This document shows positions 59,901 through 64,000 of a stretch of 64,000 bases of DNA, piece by piece. The translations under genes and the position numbers were made by a program. The notes beneath the pieces are model-generated. The model ran no database searches. It saw only the letters and a program-made list of their open reading frames with translations, and was not told where the DNA came from. Within the stretch, counting starts at the first letter, position 1. Every line of letters starts with the position of its first letter. The DNA comes from Strigamia acuminata (lineage: Eukaryota; Arthropoda; Chilopoda; Geophilomorpha; Linotaeniidae): the NCBI GenBank assembly GCA_949358305.1, contig OX442315.1:20486427-20550426 (forward strand), given 5' to 3'.

Positions 59901-61124
59901 CATTTGGATGGGGTCGATGACGGTTATGGCGTTTAAAGGTCTATAATCGATGCAGAGGCGCGGTTCGGAGCCTGGTCGCATGACGAGGACAATCCTCATT
60001 CCATATTCTCCGATGGCGTGCGACACGATCCCTTTTTCGAGCAACTCGTTGCACATCGTTCTTACGATATGTCTCTTTTGGGGATTCATAGTTTTAAAAG
60101 GTACTCGCACCGGTTTTCCCGTAACCAATTCGATCTCGTGCATTACGTAACTAGTCTTTCCTGGATCTTTATTTAAGTTCTTCGAGTGCTTCTTGAGCAT
60201 TTCCTCGAGGAGTTTCGTTTGTTCTTCTCCGAGATTGGCGTCCATGGCCAGATTATGTATTAAATTCTCCTCTTGGAGGATAGTATTAAACGACTTAAAA
60301 TTATAGTCTTGGATGAACTTCTTAATTTCGCCTCCTCCCCATTCCTCGTCGTCCTTAGCTTTGTCTAGGAGTTCCGGAGGTATTATGGGTAGTCGTGGGT
60401 CCTCGTGGTTGTCGATGTAATTCCACGAACGTGTGACTGGGTTGGGCTGGATGTTCATCCGTTCCATCAAATCCATTCCTATCAGCAGGATTGTGTCTCG
60501 GGTTGGTAACACGATGAAGAAATGCTTAATCGTGCCTCCTTCCCATACAAAATCGGTTGATAACGTCCCCACTGCTCTAACTTCTCCCGCTGCTGTAAGA
60601 ACTCGAATGTTCTCGTTCATTCCCCGTAATTTTTTCTGTATTTTTTCTTCGAGTGATTCGAATAAGTCGGTGGAGATAAACGACTGATCCGCTCCCGAGT
60701 CGAGTAGTCCCATTAACACCTTTTTGCCGAAAGAGACTGGTATTTTAGCCAGTACGCTCTTCGCTTCTGTTGATAGGTTGCAACGAAGTATTCGCTTTTT
60801 AAGAGGATTGGCCCCTTGGTCAAGCGGCAAAGTCATGAAAGCGTTGGCTATACCGTCTTCGTCTCTAATTTCGAATTTCCGTTTTTTGGTTGGAGTTGTG
60901 ACTTCCTCGTTGGCAGCTTCCTCGAAGAATTCCAACAATTTTTCCATTTCTTTAATTTGTTTTTCCACCAGAGTAAGGTCCATCGTTTTCGAAGTTATCG
61001 CGAGCGGATGTGGAATCACTTTTGTTCCGCCCGCGAGTTCCAGTTTTTTGTCATACTGTCGAGTTTGGCGGTGAGTTCCTTCAAGATTTTGTCTTGTTCC
61101 TTCGCGAGCAATTTCACTAGCTCC
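56937..61124 (-). CDS. pol: Retrotransposon Pol (PR-RT-RNaseH-IN)
   Basis: The pol frame is open from 61124 to the stop at 56937, overlapping the end of gag by 109 nt. It has no suitable ATG at its head, so it is probably made as a Gag-Pol fusion by -1 frameshifting. A GTG at 61019 is only a formal start. Domains: aspartic protease (LLDSGADQSFIS); reverse transcriptase (RLCIDYRPLNAIT, MDLSKGYWQV, MPFGLVNAPATFQ, AYLDDIVIVS); RNase H (LHTDASRIGLGAALL, ATELECLAVVWAI, VQTDHEALKWL); integrase with zinc-binding H/C residues (GHPLAGHSG, HHCPRCQACK). Core residues are D in WSVDLMGP, D in ISDNGPQF and E in NPVERLNRD. The tail is Lys/Arg-rich and ends ATPAIVSNNR. All catalytic residues are present. Confidence 0.95.
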   Translation of the reverse strand, partial: GASEIAREGTRQNLEGTHRQTRQYDKKLELAGGTKVIPHPLAITSKTMDLTLVEKQIKEMEKLLEFFEEAANEEVTTPTKKRKFEIRDEDGIANAFMTLPLDQGANPLKKRILRCNLSTEAKSVLAKIPVSFGKKVLMGLLDSGADQSFISTDLFESLEEKIQKKLRGMNENIRVLTAAGEVRAVGTLSTDFVWEGGTIKHFFIVLPTRDTILLIGMDLMERMNIQPNPVTRSWNYIDNHEDPRLPIIPPELLDKAKDDEEWGGGEIKKFIQDYNFKSFNTILQEENLIHNLAMDANLGEEQTKLLEEMLKKHSKNLNKDPGKTSYVMHEIELVTGKPVRVPFKTMNPQKRHIVRTMCNELLEKGIVSHAIGEYGMRIVLVMRPGSEPRLCIDYRPLNAITVIDPIQMPSIEAILRELAPFNWVTTMDLSKGYWQVELREEDKEKTAFWAPQGRLMFNVMPFGLVNAPATFQKLIEKVLGDALHKYAWAYLDDIVIVSQTFEDHLIHVNDVMERLTKAGLNIHPGKSKFCRKELAFLGYTVGTGGLSIDPKKTQAISQFPAPEDVKGVQRFMGMVNFFNRLLPNLADVAAPITDLLRNDKDFEWTDHCETSFNKIKQMLIDVKRIPLPDLNREFTLHTDASRIGLGAALLQKHDIDGVVLEVPTMFISRKLQAAEKNYNATELECLAVVWAIRKFRPYLEFTKFNVQTDHEALKWLMALKEPSGRMARWQLELMACDLIIEYRPGKFNVVADALSRAPASDPEDETDCGEDDSRLFYCPNPVRKWEFKKLNELPKEKLESGDQNYYNYWLRAYQSVKDAHPNYELTIEPRISDKYVRAFVAHVSKGTNSKPPTRDELIAAQMTDDFCKTYRNFITDKKFPDENFDEIQREEFEREASTYLIEDGLLLKHHPNFRDDLTETGTSMKVVIPRSLLTRFLWMVHGHPLAGHSGVARTIYRANQLYFWPKMTRDIVRFIHHCPRCQACKPRTPKSYERISLGPFAPFDCWSVDLMGPKPTSSNKNKYILVIMDVATGWPELFPMERPTKQKIIRCLYEVALHFGFPRKLISDNGPQFASNLYKDFCKKFDIETSYTSTYNPRANPVERLNRDIKYALAIFTDVHSSWDEYLREIAFSIRTTISRNRKFSPAFLNFARELRVPWDPRIPEEILEIDPEKPHIYVDRLEQIISATYQHMMSHIFDMRDRISIAGKDRPFCNFKVNDLVWKDTHIQSSADKGVHAGLADKRDGPYVILEAHGGNAFKLKRLADNVNFRSIHARELTPYLPEFPQEAWTEYQTKPAQNPIIRDMFLDEQTGPTNLVQDESHEAADAPDEISEREEIVEESPKKGKQSNKNKTTRILKPDKIYGMRRHKPNPFIKDGKLVGKQKATPAIVSNNR
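60998..61049 (-). promoter_or_regulatory. Gag-Pol -1 ribosomal frameshift signal
   Basis: On the minus strand the heptamer A_AAA_AAC (61049-61043) sits exactly in the gag frame (K-N). A 6-nt spacer (TGGAAC, 61042-61037) leads to a hairpin: T plus CGCGGGCGG (61036-61027) pairs with CCGCTCGCG plus A (61007-60998). That is ten pairs, one of them G-U, with a 19-nt loop that contains the gag stop (61018-61016). A one-base backward slip puts ribosomes exactly in the pol frame, which has been open since 61124. Confidence 0.88.
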
Positions 61125-63862
61125 TCACGCTCTGCGGCCTTGTCGTCGGCTTTTTTCTTTGCCAGTTTTGGGCAGGCCTGACGCCAGTGGCCGTCTTCGT
61201 TACAGAAATTACAAGGGCTTTTCTTCTTTCCCTCCCGCTCAAAAGGTTTTTTGGGGTAGTCCTTCTTCTCGGAAGTCGCCTCTGTTTTCGGGTTGTGATG
61301 CTCCGATTTTCTGGACTTCATCTGAGGTCGGTAGCTGGGCGCCAGTTCCTTCCCCATGTTTGCATGTACAACCTCGTTGATACCTTCGTCGACCTCATCG
61401 CTTTCCGAGAATTGCTCAGAATCTTCGCTTATTTCGTCTTCCGACTTTTCCTCGGCGGCGTTAGTTTGCGTGCGATAGGCCTTATTTGGAGGTGGTAACG
61501 GGTTGGAAGCTTGTTGGTTTTTCTTTGAGGGGAGTGGCTCTATACTTCCGTTTAGATAATTTCGCGATTGGAGCAGCTTAGTGGAGTCTATGCTGCGTTC
61601 CTGTATTCGTTGCTGCCGAGCCACTCCCAGAGCTCGTTCTTCTTTTGTCAGATTTTCGTTATACCGAGCATTTACTTCGGTGTGTTTTTTCTCGACGAAA
61701 GCGAGGATGGCTTTGAAATTATCCCCTTTAGGAGCGTTCATTTCTCGTAGGACTTTGGTTGCGGTTTCGTTTAGTCCTTGTTCGAAGAGAGCTTTCTGAG
61801 CGTGTTGGTCAAATGGTTTGTCCATTTCACGGAACAGGCTGTCGGCTCGTTGTACGTACTCCCTCAGAGTTTCCCCGGGAGCTTGCTTCATAGAGCTTAC
61901 TCTTTTCTGGATTTCTTGGCTCGTCTCGCCATATTGATTGTGGAACTTTATGACGAAGTCCTCCCAGTTTCGGGGTTGGACATCAGCGTACCAGTTTCGG
62001 GCCCGGTTGATCAGCATTTCTGGTATTCCGCGTGCAACCATTTCGTCGGGTTCCGCTCCTAAACGATTAATCGTCAGGGCGACTTCGTCCAAAAACAAGT
62101 TGCCGGCGTTCCAGGATCCGTCGAACTTAATTAGTCTCAGGGTCGTCCACTTGATGTTGTTATCCTTGCGAGAATACAGCCATCGGTCTGCGGAGTAACG
62201 TTTCAACAATCCTTCGCTTCGATCGTCCTCCTCGGTCTCTTGGCCACGGCTTTGTTGAAGCTTTTGGTCCATGGCCTGAAGGAGTTCGTCTCTCATCGTC
62301 CGTAGTTGGTTGCTTAGCGAGTCAGTCTCACTAAGCAGCGGTGATGATCGTGGATTGTCGGAAGGGAGGCTTGGGTAATGCGTACCGTTGCCCGTCAGTC
62401 CGAACTGATTGTGTTGGAACGACGTTTTCCCTGATGATCCCGCGGTGTTCGGGTTATTCGTGAGGTCTTGCGCTATGGTTGAGTTATCTGGGTTCGCTTT
62501 CTCTGGAGCGGAGGTTTGGCTCAACTTTGTTCCGGGCGGTATCAGATCGTCCAGTCGGGTCCCCGTGAGGCCTTCGTTCGTTTTTTTGATAAAAACGTAG
62601 GAATCTCTCCCAGCATACGCTTCGGCGGCGTGTTTCTTTTCGAGGTGATTTTTAACTGCGTTAATCTCCTCGAGCGTCGGCATGGCCAGTTTATTTTGAC
62701 CTACTTCGTTGCGTATTTGATTCTTCTGATTTATACATCTGATTAGTTCTGCGTTAGGGTCGCCTGGGTTGTTATTACTGGTTTGGCCAGTTTTCATTGC
62801 GAATGAGTTTTTTATTGCCCATGATTGCGCGCCCTGATTATTCCTCCTATCTTGTATAAACGCCTCGTACAGTTCTCCTTTGACTTCGTCCGATTCGTTC
62901 AAGATGCTATCTAGTCCGTTGACTCGGATACTGCCGTGAGATGCTTGAGAGTCGATACTTTCGCTGTCTGACGTTGCTTCGCCGCCTGTCTCGGACTGTT
63001 GTCGATCTGCTCCGACCCGACGTCGTTTCTCTCCGCGTCTGGCCGTGTTATCTGCCGATCGTTTTTCAGTCCTCTGATTTACTAGGTCGATTACTCGGCT
63101 TAGCTCTGCGTAGGGATCCTTGTCCTGGTCGATCTCGATGCCGTGTGCGCAAGCTACCCGAGTTACTTCTATTGCTTTGGCTACCAGCTCCTTAGCTGTG
63201 TGAGACCGTTCTGGGGAGCTCTGTACGGAGTTTGGCTCCGAATGCTGGCTTAACCCGTTGCTTGGCGGCCGGATCTGGCAGTCCTTTGCCATTTCTCGTT
63301 CGATTATTTTCTGCTTCGCGAGCAATTCTCGAGCCAGCTCGCGCTCCAGTGCCATTTGTTTAGCTTGGTGTTCTTGTGCCAAGCTCTGTTCCATGGCAGC
63401 TAATTTCTCGCGATGCTCTCTGGCTAAATCTTCCATCAATTCGTTTTTCTTCTTCTCTAACGCGACTGTTCTTGCTTGGTCTGCGCGGGCAGCCTCGTTG
63501 ATCATTGCGGCACTTGTGTTTGCCGCTTTATTTAGAAGAGTCATTAGATCCATTTCACTGGGATCCTTTTCGACAGGTCTTGGGCTTTTCAATCCGAATC
63601 GAGGGTTTTCGAACGATTTATTTAGTCCGTTTTCTTCGTGAGAGCTTCCTGATCCTTCGAATTCGCCTCCCGTAAACGGAAGTTGTCTTGCAAGGGGAAG
63701 GCTTTCACTTGATGATTCCGTTGAAACTTTAGTCGAGTTAGTCTCGACTTCTGGTTCCACGTGGTTCGCTTCTTCCGCTTTTTGGCGTTCGATTTCTTCG
63801 GCTTCTTTTCTATCCTTTTCGTCGTTACGCCTTTTTCTATCTTCTGCGGTAGTTTTTGTCAT
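61016..63862 (-). CDS. gag: Retrotransposon Gag
   Basis: 948 residues from ATG 63862 to TGA 61018-61016. The N-terminal half is unusual: charged and coiled-coil-forming (KKKNELMEDLAREHREKLAA, ALERELARELLAKQKIIERE), then Ser/Asn-rich. The capsid-like Retrotrans_gag domain lies around residues 560-740 (RLIKFDGSWNAGNLFLDEVA, ARNWYADVQPRNWEDFVIKF, PGETLREYVQRADSLFREM). A CCHC zinc knuckle (CNFCNEDGHWRQAC, Cx2Cx4Hx4C) is near 61190-61230. The C-terminus (LTAKLDSMTKNWNSRAEQK) crosses the frameshift site. It is longer than most Ty3/gypsy Gags because of the N-terminal extension. Confidence 0.93.
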   Translation of the reverse strand: MTKTTAEDRKRRNDEKDRKEAEEIERQKAEEANHVEPEVETNSTKVSTESSSESLPLARQLPFTGGEFEGSGSSHEENGLNKSFENPRFGLKSPRPVEKDPSEMDLMTLLNKAANTSAAMINEAARADQARTVALEKKKNELMEDLAREHREKLAAMEQSLAQEHQAKQMALERELARELLAKQKIIEREMAKDCQIRPPSNGLSQHSEPNSVQSSPERSHTAKELVAKAIEVTRVACAHGIEIDQDKDPYAELSRVIDLVNQRTEKRSADNTARRGEKRRRVGADRQQSETGGEATSDSESIDSQASHGSIRVNGLDSILNESDEVKGELYEAFIQDRRNNQGAQSWAIKNSFAMKTGQTSNNNPGDPNAELIRCINQKNQIRNEVGQNKLAMPTLEEINAVKNHLEKKHAAEAYAGRDSYVFIKKTNEGLTGTRLDDLIPPGTKLSQTSAPEKANPDNSTIAQDLTNNPNTAGSSGKTSFQHNQFGLTGNGTHYPSLPSDNPRSSPLLSETDSLSNQLRTMRDELLQAMDQKLQQSRGQETEEDDRSEGLLKRYSADRWLYSRKDNNIKWTTLRLIKFDGSWNAGNLFLDEVALTINRLGAEPDEMVARGIPEMLINRARNWYADVQPRNWEDFVIKFHNQYGETSQEIQKRVSSMKQAPGETLREYVQRADSLFREMDKPFDQHAQKALFEQGLNETATKVLREMNAPKGDNFKAILAFVEKKHTEVNARYNENLTKEERALGVARQQRIQERSIDSTKLLQSRNYLNGSIEPLPSKKNQQASNPLPPPNKAYRTQTNAAEEKSEDEISEDSEQFSESDEVDEGINEVVHANMGKELAPSYRPQMKSRKSEHHNPKTEATSEKKDYPKKPFEREGKKKSPCNFCNEDGHWRQACPKLAKKKADDKAAEREELVKLLAKEQDKILKELTAKLDSMTKNWNSRAEQK

Positions 63863-63934
63863 TTCTTACGATATAATGATCGATCGAAAGATCCCGGTTA
63901 TTATTTAAAGTATTGTCTTAAGGTTAGCAAATCT

Positions 63935-63952
63935 ATCCCGGACAGACCCCCA
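63935..63952 (-). other. Primer-binding site, tRNA-Pro type
   Basis: On the minus strand TGGGGGTCTGTCCGGGAT begins two bases after the 5' LTR. It matches the known tRNA-Pro primer site (TGGGGGCTCGTCCGGGAT) at 15 of 18 positions, with the three differences together in the acceptor stem. The host tRNA-Pro may carry the same acceptor-stem change. Confidence 0.7.
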
Positions 63953-63954
63953 CG

Positions 63955-64000
63955 TGTCGTGATTCGACTTTGTGGTTAAAGATAATAAATAATACACTCG
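63955..64000 (-). repeat. 5' LTR, partial
   Basis: The first 46 bp (plus-strand order) of the element's right-hand LTR, starting TGTCGTGATTCGAC, are identical to 52796-52841. The rest lies beyond the window. Confidence 0.92.

Larger units (their letters stand above)
52796..64000 (-). mobile_element. Ty3/gypsy-type LTR retrotransposon with a third ORF, right end cut by window
   Basis: The element is over 11.2 kb, and all genes run on the minus strand: 5' LTR (63955 onward, truncated by the window), primer site, gag, pol, ORF3, purine tract, 3' LTR (52796-53426). The two LTRs are identical over the 46 bp that can be compared. Gag, pol and ORF3 are all open with no frameshift or stop damage apart from a programmed shift. 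The pol order PR-RT-RNaseH-IN is that of Ty3/gypsy (Metaviridae). This argues for a recent, possibly active insertion. The left target-site candidate is agact; the matching right copy is outside the window. Confidence 0.93.

Noticed and set aside
1-64000. CRISPR arrays, operons, tRNA or rRNA genes
   Set aside because: The window is eukaryotic nuclear DNA; no regularly spaced repeats or cloverleaf/rRNA sequences were seen.

Overview
This is a gene-dense, AT-rich window of animal nuclear DNA. Most genes are split by short introns (about 50-100 bp, GT-AG, T/A-rich acceptors) and carry metazoan-specific products: POMK, ASB-type ankyrin/SOCS protein, KChIP-type calcium sensor, Ly6 proteins, KDM3 and UHRF1. 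Introns, UTRs and intergenic DNA are very AT-rich and the coding exons are moderately so. This suggests a compact invertebrate genome, perhaps a small arthropod or another protostome. I cannot name the species. An intact UHRF1 implies that the lineage keeps CpG-methylation maintenance.

Layout, left to right: a possible small secreted ORF (5-208, -); INPP5A (469-3170, -); a doubtful small hydrophobic ORF (3450-3760, +); a long coiled-coil protein (3843-6835, -); POMK (7099-8523, +); REEP1-4 (8869-11362, -); KDM3/JMJD1 (12284-23114, +); SNRPG (23325-23964, -); ATP5MK (24508-24884, -); RRP5/PDCD11 (25196-30870, +); SRR1-like (31633-32499, -); UHRF1 (33297-36856, +); ASB (37542-39194, -); condensin NCAPG (40272-43613, +); a small secreted peptide (43791-44099, +); KChIP (44315-46296, +); a single-pass membrane protein I do not recognise (46690-49513, +); a TA-flanked MITE (49772-49951); a GC-rich, minisatellite-bearing island (about 50220-51195); and two Ly6/three-finger genes (51162-51820 and 52254-52755, both -). 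Most genes form divergent head-to-head pairs.

The right-hand 11.2 kb is one long, apparently intact Ty3/gypsy-type LTR retrotransposon on the minus strand (52796 to past the window end). It has a 631-bp LTR with 14-nt imperfect inverted termini, a proline-tRNA-like primer site, and gag and pol ORFs joined by a textbook -1 frameshift site (A_AAA_AAC, 6-nt spacer, 10-bp stem). A third, spliced ORF of about 947 codons does not look like an envelope gene. The 3' LTR ends 40 bp upstream of the start codon of a Ly6 gene, in the same orientation.

Together the genes are ordinary housekeeping, chromatin and signalling genes. KDM3 and UHRF1 are both epigenetic, NCAPG is mitotic, SNRPG and RRP5 act in RNA processing, and INPP5A and KChIP act in calcium/IP3 signalling. 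The most novel material lies in the retroelement (ORF3, frameshift module, LTR/Ly6 junction), the GC island that abuts an altered Ly6 gene, and a 40-bp promoter module shared by KDM3 and ASB.
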